Source: Mesostigma viride
Lineage: Eukaryota; Streptophyta; Mesostigmatophyceae; Mesostigmatales; Mesostigmataceae
Reading direction: 5' to 3'
Assembly: GCA_009746045.1 (NCBI GenBank)
Contig: RPFO01000089.1
Coordinates: 236,043-300,042 of the forward strand
DNA length: 64,000 nucleotides
Each line of letters begins with the position of its first letter. Positions within the stretch are counted from its first letter, which is position 1. The notes beneath the pieces were generated by a model that was not told where the DNA came from, did no database searches, and saw only the letters and a program-made list of their open reading frames with translations. Positions 54,741 through 64,000 of this stretch are shown here, in pieces. The translations under genes were made by a program, and so were the position numbers.

Positions 54741-56401
54741 GACTGTGTCGTGTGAGCATAAATGCGTGGTGGCATCAAAATGACAATCTTGGACAGGTCG
54801 CGTTTGCTAATCCAGGGCAGGGTAGGGCAGCAGCGGCACTCGTGGAGCTTCCCCCAAGCCAGGCCGATCCAGGAACTATCAGTAGGATAGAACCCAAGGC
54901 CGTAAAAACTGCCTCCCCCCCCCCACAGCCCCTCATGCTGGCTAGAAGTTCCCTATCCTCCATCCTTGGGAACCCCAACCACTTGGCAGCAAAGGAGCCA
55001 GAGCAGAAAGGGCCTCAGGAATGAGCGTGCAATACAAGCTATGCTGGCATCCGGATAGCTGTGGACGCACAACAGAGTGGGGCATTGATGCATACTGCCA
55101 CACCCTCCTCTTGTACTACACAGCGCTGCCAGCCATGGATGGCACCACATGCCATGATGCCATGTAGTGGCGACTTTTCTTCACTAGCCACGTGCTGATG
55201 CGCCAAAGGACCTAATGTGTTAAGGATGGGAAAAGCAACAAGGTCGCGGCTCTGTGCCCTACTTGGGAGAACTGTGTAGCAAGGACGCAGGGTTGTGGCA
55301 TCCTTTCCAGGCAAGCAGATGGCGATTGTAGCATGCGTAAAAGTACAGGGCATTTCCGGCATACCACCCCCCTCATGCAACACCAGTGCATGCGCGAGCC
55401 GCTGCGTGCATAGCAAACAGTACCCAGAAGAGGCCCGTGGGATCCATTAATATACTCGTAGACTAATAGCTAGACTGCGACATGTGAGCATTAATCCCTG
55501 TGGTATGCCCAGTGGAAATGGCATGTCACTGCCACCAGATTTACCATCCTTGACACATTCGGCCCACCATTCAAAGCTCCTGTCCGTAGGTGGTATGACA
55601 ACTTGACATTGGCTACAAGCACACACAATTGTTCCGATGAGCATGCTTTTTTGAACCTACGGAGGCCAAACACACAGCTGTTGCGCCTACTGTTGCAGCA
55701 CGAATGCTTCAAGTTCATGGAACGCGCGATTCAGTGACGCCTCATGCAGCATACCTCATGGAGTGAGTGCGCGGGTTGATGACCTTGGATGCGAACAGGC
55801 CGCCTCCCCCCTCGGCCTCTGTGTCTCGCACGCGGTGGTCGGCAGCTTCTGTCAGACGCAGCAGCCGGTGAGGGTCCCTGGGCACCTCCACCTGGGATCC
55901 AACAGTATCAAGCCATGGGCGCCAAGTTACTACATTTGCACTTTCCCTTTCATGCCTGCCAGGGCAATAGCATCACGCTCGACACAGCATATCCATGAGA
56001 CACAGCGTATGAGTGTATTCTATCAAAGTATACTCCATATTGAGTATAGTTCAAGGTGCCGTAGAGTGGCCGTCAACCAGGGTGCCCTAGATAGATAGCA
56101 GCTTCTTAGAGTGTGCATAAAGCTGATAGCAATTCGTTGTACAGTGGCGGAGTGCGCAACACCTTTGTTCATCCGCACCGCCAAATAATATCTGCAATCG
56201 CTTGTGGTCCATCAGGCATAATAAGATGCGTAGTTTATCTGCGGCCACTGGATAGTAAGTCCCAGCTGGTGCATCGATGTCACGCCCAGACAGCAGGTCG
56301 ATCAGACCTAAATGTTCTTATGCCAACATGTTGCGGAGTGGCTCGGACAGTGGTTCATCACGATGAAATATAGGCACCTACACCTCGTAGAGACATAGGT
56401 G
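54741..56401. other. Spacer without a firmly recognisable gene
   Basis: A weak reverse-transcriptase-like string (LPGKDATTLRPCYTVL, minus strand, about 55265-55320) may be a decayed LINE, but no further motif supports it. No exon of the downstream host gene could be recognised with certainty. Confidence 0.4.
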
Positions 56402-56712
<311 letters not shown>

Positions 56713-56847
56713 GGTGAGTTGGTGGTTGGGTATGGGTGGTTGGGTGAATGAGTGGGTGTACGTGTCGGTGTGGGTGTGGGTTGGTGTGGTCACTATAATA
56801 TGGTATACTATAGTATAGTGTGTCTGTGTGCGTGCCAGCGGGCGCAC

Positions 56848-56943
56848 CTTCTTGACGGCACGCTCCAGCCGGTCCAGCCGCTCCCTCTCGGCCGCTTTCC
56901 GTTCACGTTCGCGTGCCTCCTTCTGCTCCAGCAGCTCCATGTC
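56848..56943 (-). CDS. Coiled-coil protein, exon 4 of those visible
   Basis: Minus-strand exon of 32 codons between CCCTAG (acceptor, 56945-56944) and AAG|GTGCGC (donor, 56847-56846), phase 0 at both ends. It reads DMELLEQKEARERERKAAE and continues with ERLDRLERAVKK, highly charged and helical. It continues exons 3, 2 and 1 on the same strand. The repeated Glu/Arg heptads suit a long coiled coil. Candidates are the charged region of eIF3a or a ciliary coiled-coil family such as CCDC112/CCDC148; neither is proven. Further exons downstream were not recognised. Confidence 0.7.
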
Positions 56944-58145
56944 CTAGGGCATGCGCAAGTTCAATAAAATAATAAAGATCAGTGTGGTGAGAAGGGGGGT
57001 CGAGGACAGCGCAACAAGGCAAAACCCTCACGCTCCGTGTCCTGGGGCATGATCACATGCACAGTAGGAGCATCGTAGAGTGGAAATGGGAGCGCAAAAA
57101 AGTGCAACAGGGCCAAGCCCAGCAGCTCCACATCCTGGACGTCTGCAAGCATTATAGTGAAGGAGCCACAGGGTAAGCCTTGAATTGGGACATGTCAAGT
57201 GCATTGGAGTGCATATATGCAGTTTAATGAAAGCGGGACCAAAGGACAGTGCCAGGAGGCATAATCCAGCAGCTCCATGTTTTACCCACCCCCGTGCAAC
57301 CATGGACTGCACCTAAGGGATACCATCAGCACAGGTCACATGGCGTGATGGAAAGATAGGACAACTCAATGCCCTGGAAACCAAGTGCAGGATGAAAGGT
57401 CATCATGTCGAGTGCGACATAGCAGTATTTGATTAGGCTGAATGAGGGAAACCCAAAGGATCAACTTACCCAGGTTGCCCCCTCCCCTTCACTCTATCCT
57501 CTCCCCTCCCTCCCCTCCCCTCCTCCCCCTCCTTCCCCTGCTCCCCCTCCTCCCCCTGCTCCCCCTCCTACCCCTGCTCCCCCTGCTCCCCCTCCTCCCC
57601 TTCCTCCCCCTTTCCCCCCTTTCCCCCCCCCCCCCTCCCCCCCCTCCCCCCCCTCCCCCCCCTCCCCCCCCTCCCCCCCCCCCCCCCTCCCCCCCTCCCC
57701 CCCCCCTCCCCCCCCCTCCCCCCCTCCCCCCCCCCCCCTCCCCCCCCCTCCCCCCTCCCCCTCCCCCCCCTCCCCCCTCCCCCCCTCCCCCTCCCCCGCC
57801 TCCTCCCCTCCTCCCCTCCTCCCCTCCTCCCCTCCTTCCCTCCTTCCCCTCCTTCCCTCCTTCCCTCCTTCCCCTCCTTCCCCTCCTTCCCCTCCTTCCC
57901 TCCTTCCCCTCCTTCCCTCCTTCCCTCCTTCCCCTCCTTCCCCTCCTTCCCCTCCTTCCCCTCCTTCCCCTCCTTCCCCTCCTTCCCCTCCTTCCCTCCT
58001 TCCCCTCCTTCCCCTCCTTCCCCTCCTTCCCCTCCTTCCCCTCCTTCCCCTCCCCTCTTTGTCCTCCCCTTCTTGGCCACCCCCCCTGTCCCCTCCCCTC
58101 TCAGTAAAGTTTTCTAAATTGCAAAGATCAAATCCTCCCCCCCAC
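56944..58145 (-). other. Intron of the coiled-coil gene with splice-junction copies and a polypyrimidine block
   Basis: Between exon 3 and exon 4. It holds three partial copies of the exon 4 acceptor region (near 57040, 57128 and 57275). It also holds a nearly pure C/T tract on the plus strand (57478-58095), which makes the pre-mRNA G/A-rich. The long Pro/Leu/Ser open frames in this tract are not genes. Confidence 0.65.
57478..58095. repeat. Long polypyrimidine tract (CCCCTCC)n / (CCCCTCCTT)n
   Basis: More than 600 bp of almost only C and T on the plus strand. The minus strand has many GGGGG runs and could form G-quadruplexes; the mirror-like sequence could form triplex DNA. It lies in the intron between exons 3 and 4. 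Confidence 0.9.
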
Positions 58146-58292
58146 CTTCTCCCTGCGCTTGGCAAGCTCCTTGCGAAGAGCTGCCTGCTCCCTCCGCTTC
58201 TGCTCCGCCGCCTCTTCTTGCGCTGCCTGGTGCACCGCCGCCGCCTGCTGCCGTGCCCACTGCAGGTGCGCCAGCGCCAGCTTGGCCTCCTC
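58146..58292 (-). CDS. Coiled-coil protein, exon 3
   Basis: 49 codons between CATCCCCAG (acceptor, 58294-58293) and GAGAAG|GTGGGG (donor, 58145-58144), phase 0 at both ends. The start is EEAKLALAHLQWARQQAAAV, and Ala/Gln/Glu/Lys-rich helix continues to LRKELAKRREK. Reading on past the donor adds only low-complexity sequence, which supports the boundary. Together the four exons encode about 159 residues of continuous charged helix without Gly or Pro. Confidence 0.75.
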
Positions 58293-58377
58293 CTGGGGAT
58301 GTGACACAAATGGACACGACAGGTTGGGACAGGTGAGGGAGACAGACACGCACACACACATACACTCACAAAGGGTG

Positions 58378-58628
<251 letters not shown>

Positions 58629-59040
58629 GGATGGATGGGTAGCAGGGGAAGACTGGCAACAGGGGGCCCTGACCAGGCAAGCCGGTGAGAAGGGTATCAA
58701 TAGGTCGGCCGAAGGGATCTGCGTGTGGGTCATGCACGTAAGCATCTCCCTGTTGCGACAGATGCGCTTTCCCAGGCTCCAAAAATGCCGCTTACCCTCT
58801 ACTGAGTAAATGCAGCTGATTGCCAGGGAAGGTCCTACTCAGGTCCTCTACCGGATGGTGACAATGACAGTGTATGTACGCTGCGGCGTGAGCAAGCGCG
58901 GGCGTATGGCCCAGCAAGCACAGTGCACCTGCCACTGGCAGGAAAGCAAGCAGTGGTGCCGGATGGCAGGCAAGCACGGTGCACCTGTCTCTGGCAGGCA
59001 AGCAAACTGTAGTGCCGGATGCCAGGTGAACCATCCGCAC

Positions 59041-59139
59041 CTGCCTCTGGCGCCGCTCTGCCACCGCCCACTCCTGCTGCTGGCGTAGGCGTTCCGCCTC
59101 CTCCTGCAGCTGCTTCTCACGCTCCGCCTGCTTCAGCTC
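59041..59139 (-). CDS. Coiled-coil protein, exon 2
   Basis: 33 codons between TTTCCCAG (acceptor, 59141-59140) and AGGCAG|GTGCGG (donor, 59040-59039), phase 0. It reads ELKQAEREKQLQEEAERLRQ and ends VAERRQRQ. Copies of its acceptor with about 20 nt of exon lie upstream at 59207, 59272 and 59368. Copies of its donor with 10-15 nt of exon lie downstream near 58988 and 58930, so the exon is flanked by decoy junctions on both sides. Confidence 0.75.
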
Positions 59140-62100
59140 CTGGGAAACAGCAACTCAGATCATAGCAGGAAATATAGTGTATATGTATGTCGATCCGCCT
59201 GCTTCAGCTCCTGGGGAACGACGGTTGAGATTTAAGCAGGAATTAAGGTGAATATGTCAATCCGCCAGCTGCAGCTCCTATACCAATTCAAGACAAACAT
59301 GACATAAAGGCAAGGATTGCATATATTAATTATCCATCGCTGCTTCCTGTGCTCCAAGTGTTTCAGCTTCTGGGGTATACCGATGAAGACGATGATTATA
59401 TAAACATGACAAAGAAATAGTAGTATGCAAACATCAGTATAATAGGCAGAAGACGATGATTATATAAACACCACAAAGAAATATGCAAACATCAGTATAC
59501 TAGGCATCAATCGGACAGGTACTAAGGAATCCTACCCTCGGGGTAGCCTCGCAAAGCCTTGGACAGGCACTGATAGGCTTCACTTTCCACTTACTGACCT
59601 TGCTCTTCTGCCCCAGGTATTGGACATGGTCAGGGTTTAAGGTGACGGTCCCGGCGCGAATATTTTGGCGCCGAAAAAATTCGCGGTACCCGTCCGTACC
59701 GTGAAAAAGTGGTGCACGGTGCGCGCACCCCTAGCGGAGCTGGCCATGGCGACGGCTTTCAGGCGAAACTAGACAAATATAACATGCGGAAAGCAGAGAA
59801 ATTGTGAGAATCTTGAAGGCGATGAGTTTATGATGTTATTTCATAGCTAAGATTGTGCGCTTTGCAATGTCGATAGTTTTATTGATGACAATCGCCGCGG
59901 GGGTCCAATCCAAAATTTTCGTCGCGAGGAATGAATTAGAATGCATGGCGGTGATTGTCAGGTTTTATGGGCTTTACTTAGCGTCAAGGATGCGTTTGCA
60001 TTGTCAATAGAGAATCCTAAAGAAATTGGCCGGGGTTTTGCAAGATTTCCGTCATTATCGGTAAGACACTGTCCAGGCTTGCCAGCAGCGCATCTCATCC
60101 TTCCATGGAAGGTTGGTCTTGCTTGCGCCGCTGGGCGAAGGACACTGCCGGTAATGGTACGATCCCGTGCGTATCGTCCCCCTATAAATGTCTCGCTTCT
60201 TTAAAGGGTTGTCAACGCAATTTTTCGCCTTCTATCCGCGCAGTTAGCGCCAGGTAGCACGCCATTCCGTGACGCGCATCGCCAGATTCCTGGCAGCTTT
60301 CAGTGATTTTATCTAGGTCGCTGGGATGTGTCAAATCATGAGCCGTGACATGTTGGCAAGTTGTCAGGGATTTGTCCAGTGGTTTCTTGGAAGGAGTTTG
60401 GTGAAAACACTCAGTTTTGTATGAATATTGACGCAGCCTTTCTTAGCAGCGGCTTCAGTGTGCTTAGAGGCTCACAAGGTTGAGGTTGTTTCTTAGCAAA
60501 CAATTGCGCTGGAAAGAAAGGCGATAGTGGGCGTTCTGAGGGGCATATTGCATGGGTGGAACTGCATGTAGGTAGGGGATACCGTTGTTTTCTTGGCCTC
60601 TCTCCCACTGAATTATGAGACAGCCCTGTCATATGCTAGCAAGGCAAAGTAACCATGGTAAGAAGCCCTGGCACGCAGCATTTATGATTAGTATGCTTTC
60701 TCTGTGGACTGTCTGTTGTTCCCCTTGGTTGGGCAATCAGTGGATATGGCTTTCTAGGGTCTATTTGCATTGGACACCTTGGTTTTGGTATGATGATCAC
60801 AACATAAGCCTAGAATATGCTTCAGAAGTGCTGGCTAGACATGTAGAGCTACCTGCCTTGTTGCTGTGCACACACCCATGAGGTTGCCCGTGCCAAGGTA
60901 AGGCAAGGGCACATGAGGTGCCCAGCCACCTCCTTGTACGTTGTGCTCGAATTGGGCATGGTCTGGCGCCATTTGGATGGCATAGAAACTGTTAGTGTGC
61001 CGTAATGCTCACTATTGCCTTTCTTAGCGTCTGCGCAGGTGGCCAACTGCCCAACGCTATTTCTTCCAAGTTTGTAGTCAGAATGAGCTCAAACTTTGTG
61101 GGATTATGTTTGCCTATGTCTAGTACTTGTTTATATCTCCCCAGGGCCAAATGATGTGCCTATGATTTTCGGATTTCTCTGAAAATAGTTTCTTATAATG
61201 GGCGAGAACGAACGCCGCAATCGAAGTGTTCCTGACGGCGGCAAAGATTACGTGGCACGCTCTTGGGGTTCCAGTTTCGCTGGCATGGCCGGCGACTAGG
61301 GCCGTTTTTAGCGGATGATAATCAGTTTGGATTTTGTAACTGGGTGATTAGTTACGGGCAGTTTTCGTTGTTGTTCAGGCGGATAAAAAGGTCGTATTTA
61401 TAAGGCCTTTTAATTTTGTATGCTGGCCTGAAACTGCCTTTGATTGGCGACTAGTGTAGTTAAAAGTTCTGACTCGAATCATTTTGCTGACATTTCGTAG
61501 TTGCCGGTCTGACATTAGTTGTGTCAGTAAGGCTGGGATGTTTTTAGGGGCGTTGCCATGTAGCGTGTTGTGTCGTCTTTTTAGGGACCTTGCGAGGAAG
61601 GGGAAGGTCTTTTTTCTTGCCCACGAAGTTTTATTTTTTCCAGTCCAAAAAAGTACCCTTTTTTTGGGGGGGGGGGGGAAATCAATAACTAACATAATAA
61701 TGATTGTTTTGGGGTGCCAATTAGCTGGAAAATTTGCAAACTCAGGGAACTAAATGGGAATATATTGAAACATGCAAAATGATGCCCCCATTGTCCTAGG
61801 CAAAATGTGTAAAAAATAGCGTCTTTTGCTATTTTTAGCGCAATACCGGTGCATAATTGTGTATATCACCCTCAACATGTGGTGGGATGGACCCCCACAC
61901 ATCCCATTTACATGCCAAAATCATCTCTTGGGTCCCCCTAGGCCAGCCCTGCATGTTATTCCATAAGATGGTTTTAGGGGGTCTGGCATGGGACCCTCAC
62001 CTTATAAGGCAGTAACAGGCGAATAGCATCACCTTCCACTCATCAAGCCTGCTCTTCTTCTCCATTTGGTGGACAAGGCCATGGCAGTGATAGGCTAGCA

Positions 62101-62225
62101 GAATTACCTTCCCCTCCTCCCCCTTGCTCTTCGCACCCCCCACCTTCCCCTCCTCCACCTTGCTCTTCTTCTCCAGTCATTAGACAATACCATGGTTTGA
62201 GAAGCACACAAAAAGAGGAGGGTAC
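59140..62225 (-). other. 3.1-kb intron of the coiled-coil gene containing a transposed repeat
   Basis: Between exon 1 and exon 2. It contains acceptor copies near exon 2, donor-side copies near exon 1 (62150, 62108, 62032), one diverged copy at 59585-59615, and copy II of the 2.2-kb dispersed repeat (about 59650-61870). Without that repeat the intron would be under 1 kb. Confidence 0.6.
59650..61870 (+). repeat. 2.2-kb dispersed non-coding repeat, copy II
   Basis: Collinear with 22621-22684 plus 31163-33245, although clearly diverged. It starts near GCGAATATTTTGGCGCCG, an imperfect palindrome, and ends near AAATAGCGTCTTTTGCTATTTTTAGCGC, which can form a hairpin. No open frame is conserved between copies. 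Target duplication not determined. Confidence 0.65.
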
Positions 62226-62360
62226 CTTCCACTCGGTGACCTTGCTCTTCTTCTCCAGCCGCTGCTGCGACTGCTCGTGCTGCTTTCTCTCGGCCGCCTC
62301 GCGCGCCACCTGCACGCTCTCGGCCTCCACCACGCGGTTGCGCGCCTCCTCACGCTCCGC
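62226..62360 (-). CDS. Coiled-coil protein, exon 1 of those visible
   Basis: 45 codons between CTTTCCCCAG (acceptor, ending 62361) and GGAAG|GTACCC (donor, 62225-62224), phase 0. It starts AEREEARNRVVEAESVQVAR and ends RLEKKSKVTEWK. The acceptor shows that coding exons must lie further upstream, beyond 62361. The minisatellite at 62391 fills the next part of that intron. The four phase-0 exons give one uninterrupted charged helix. Confidence 0.75.
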
Positions 62361-62390
62361 CTGGGGAAAGGTGGCAAGGATCCAAGGGAT

Positions 62391-63330
62391 TACATATGGA
62401 GGACCTGATCTAGAGTGAGGATGATTACATATGGAGGACCTGATCTAGAGTGAGGATGATTACATATGGAGGACCTGATCTAGAGTGAGGACGATTACAT
62501 ACGGAGGACCTGATCTAGAGTGAGGATGATTACATATGGAGGACCTGATCTAGAGTGAGGATGATTACATACGGAGGACCTGATCTAGAGTGAGGATGAT
62601 TACATATGGAGGACCTGATCTAGAGTGAGGATGATTACATATGGAGGACCTGATCTAGAGTGAGGATGATTACATATGGAGGACCTGATCTAGAGTGAGG
62701 ATGATTACATACGGAGGACCTGATCTAGAGTGAGGATGATTACAAATGGAGGACCTGATCTAGAGTGAGGATGATTACATATGGAGGACCTGATCTAGAG
62801 TGAGGATGATTACATATGGAGGATCTGATCTAGAGTGAGGATGATTACAAATGGAGGACCTGATCTAGAGTGAGGATGATTACATATGGAGGACCTGATC
62901 TAGAGTGAGGATGATTACATATGGAGGACCTGATCTAGAGTGAGGATGATTACATACGGAGGACCTGATCTAGAGTGAGGATGATTACATATGGAGGACC
63001 TGATCTAGAGTGAGGATGATTACATATGGAGGACCTGATCTAGAGTGAGGATGATTACATATGGAGGACCTGATCTAGAGTGAGGACGATAACATATGGA
63101 GGACCTGATCTAGAGTGAGGATGATTACATACGGAGGACCTGATCTAGAGTGAGGATGATTACATACGGAGGACCTGATCTAGAGTGAGGATGATTACAT
63201 ATGGAGGACCTGATCTAGAGTGAGGATGGTTACATATGGATGACCTGATCTAGAGTGAGGATGATTACATATGGATGACCTGATCTAGAGTGAGAATGAT
63301 TACTTATGGAGGACCTGATCTAGAGTGCGG
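62391..63330. repeat. 35-bp minisatellite, about 27 copies
   Basis: The unit TACATATGGAGGACCTGATC followed by TAGAGTGAGGATGAT (35 bp) is repeated head to tail with few variants (TACATACGG, TACAAATGG, GGACGAT). It lies in the intron upstream of exon 1. It is not a CRISPR: there are no unique spacers. Confidence 0.95.
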
Positions 63331-63485
63331 ATCTCGCCGGCACATGCCCCGCAAAGTTGACGTAATCAACTAGCTCAGGAGTGGCTAAGTCCTAGCTAGG
63401 CCTAAACAGCATAATTGATCAATGCACGGCATGCAAGAAGGCATGTTGCATCCAGACATGTGCCCCATTGGCTCGGAAGGTAACA

Positions 63486-63900
63486 TGAGAACCCACTTAA
63501 TCACCGAACCAAGCAGAAGGAAACCCACTTTGTTACCGAACCAATAAGAAGGAAACCCACTTTATTACCGAACCAATAAGAAGGAAACCCACTTTATTAC
63601 CGAACCAATAAGAAGGAAACCCACTTTATTACCGAACCAATAAGAAGGAAACCCACTTTATTACCGAACTAAGAAGAAGGAAACCCACTTTATTACCGAA
63701 CTAAGAAGAAGGAAACCCACTTTATTGCCGAACCAAGAAGAAGGAAACCCACTTTATTACCGAACTAAGAAAAAGGAAACCCACTTTATTGCCGAACCAA
63801 GTAGAAGGAAAGCCACTTTGTTACCGAACCAAGAAGAAGGAAACCTGCTTTATAACCGAACCAAAAGGAAGGAAACCCACTTTATTGCCGAACTATGAAG
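63486..63900. repeat. 32-bp minisatellite, about 12 copies
   Basis: The unit GAAGGAAACCCACTTTATTA followed by CCGAACCAATAA is repeated, with variants at CCAATAA/CTAAGAA and TTATT/TTGTT. No spacers and no coding potential. Short unique flanks at 63331-63485 and 63901-64000 show no gene. Confidence 0.93.
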
Positions 63901-64000
63901 GAAACCTTTGTCACTACAGTAGGCGGCCCTAGTCTGCGTGCATGCCAGCGGGTCGGCAGTGGGCTGATCCTCTGGCCGCAGCCTCTAGTCGAATATCAAA

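Noticed and set aside
55039..55416. Possible L1-type reverse transcriptase fragment on the minus strand
   Set aside because: LPGKDATTLRPCYTVL resembles the first RT block, but the following blocks are absent, so the match may be chance.
57429..58304. Long Pro/Leu/Ser-rich frames and Gly/Glu-rich antisense frames
   Set aside because: They come from the CCCCTCC repeat tract. Open frames exist in several phases, as expected for low-complexity DNA.
62391..63900. CRISPR-like arrays
   Set aside because: Two minisatellites with contiguous 35-bp and 32-bp units. There are no spacers and no cas genes, and the context is eukaryotic.

Overview
This window is eukaryotic nuclear DNA. It has no operons or ribosome binding sites. 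It carries LTR and non-LTR retrotransposons, one intron-split gene with GT-AG junctions, and many microsatellites and minisatellites. The mix of Ty1/copia-type elements, an R2-like LINE with a restriction-like endonuclease, and GC-rich coding blocks beside AT-rich spacers fits a repeat-rich alga or other protist. I cannot name the species. Almost everything from 1 to about 56 kb is transposable-element sequence; the only likely host gene is at 56.8-62.4 kb on the minus strand.

Left part (1-22.6 kb). A copia-type element enters from the left (minus, 1-578). Two copies of the restriction-endonuclease LINE lie tail to tail (1318-1892 plus, 1903-5510 minus). From about 6.26 to 19.9 kb there is a nest. 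An old AT-rich copia element (6.3-7.28 and 16.9-19.6 kb) is split by a gag-only LTR element on the minus strand. That element is itself split by a very young complete copia element (7592-13787, LTRs identical by eye, 5-bp target duplication). A 5'-truncated LINE copy (14916-16898) also lies in the old element. Tandem 655-bp LTR-like units and two large foldback palindromes follow (20.4-22.3 kb).

Middle part (22.6-37.4 kb). A complete copia-type element (22685-31162, 457-bp LTRs, target duplication CACGG) interrupts a 2.2-kb non-coding dispersed repeat whose second copy lies at 59.65-61.87 kb. Decayed LTRs and short repeat families follow.

Right part (37.4-64 kb). A full-length APE-type LINE (37395-47408, 12-bp target duplication, two 168-bp 5' monomers) is split by a 3.9-kb terminal-inverted-repeat element and by a SINE-like insertion within its YADD codons. 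Next come a nearly complete restriction-endonuclease LINE (47674-51292) and a truncated copy in the same target motif (51305-52084). The putative host gene encodes a highly charged coiled-coil protein; four phase-0 exons are visible. Its introns hold simple repeats and ladders of partial copies of its own splice junctions.

Most notable observations. In three diverged copia-type elements the retropepsin-like domain lies between integrase and reverse transcriptase instead of upstream of integrase, and its DTG triad is changed to DT[M/N/Q]. The APE LINE, a SINE-like insert and short truncated copies share a 3' hairpin with a compensatory base-pair change. The host gene shows splice-junction ladders. 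One 671-bp element has terminal inverted repeats that are themselves palindromes.
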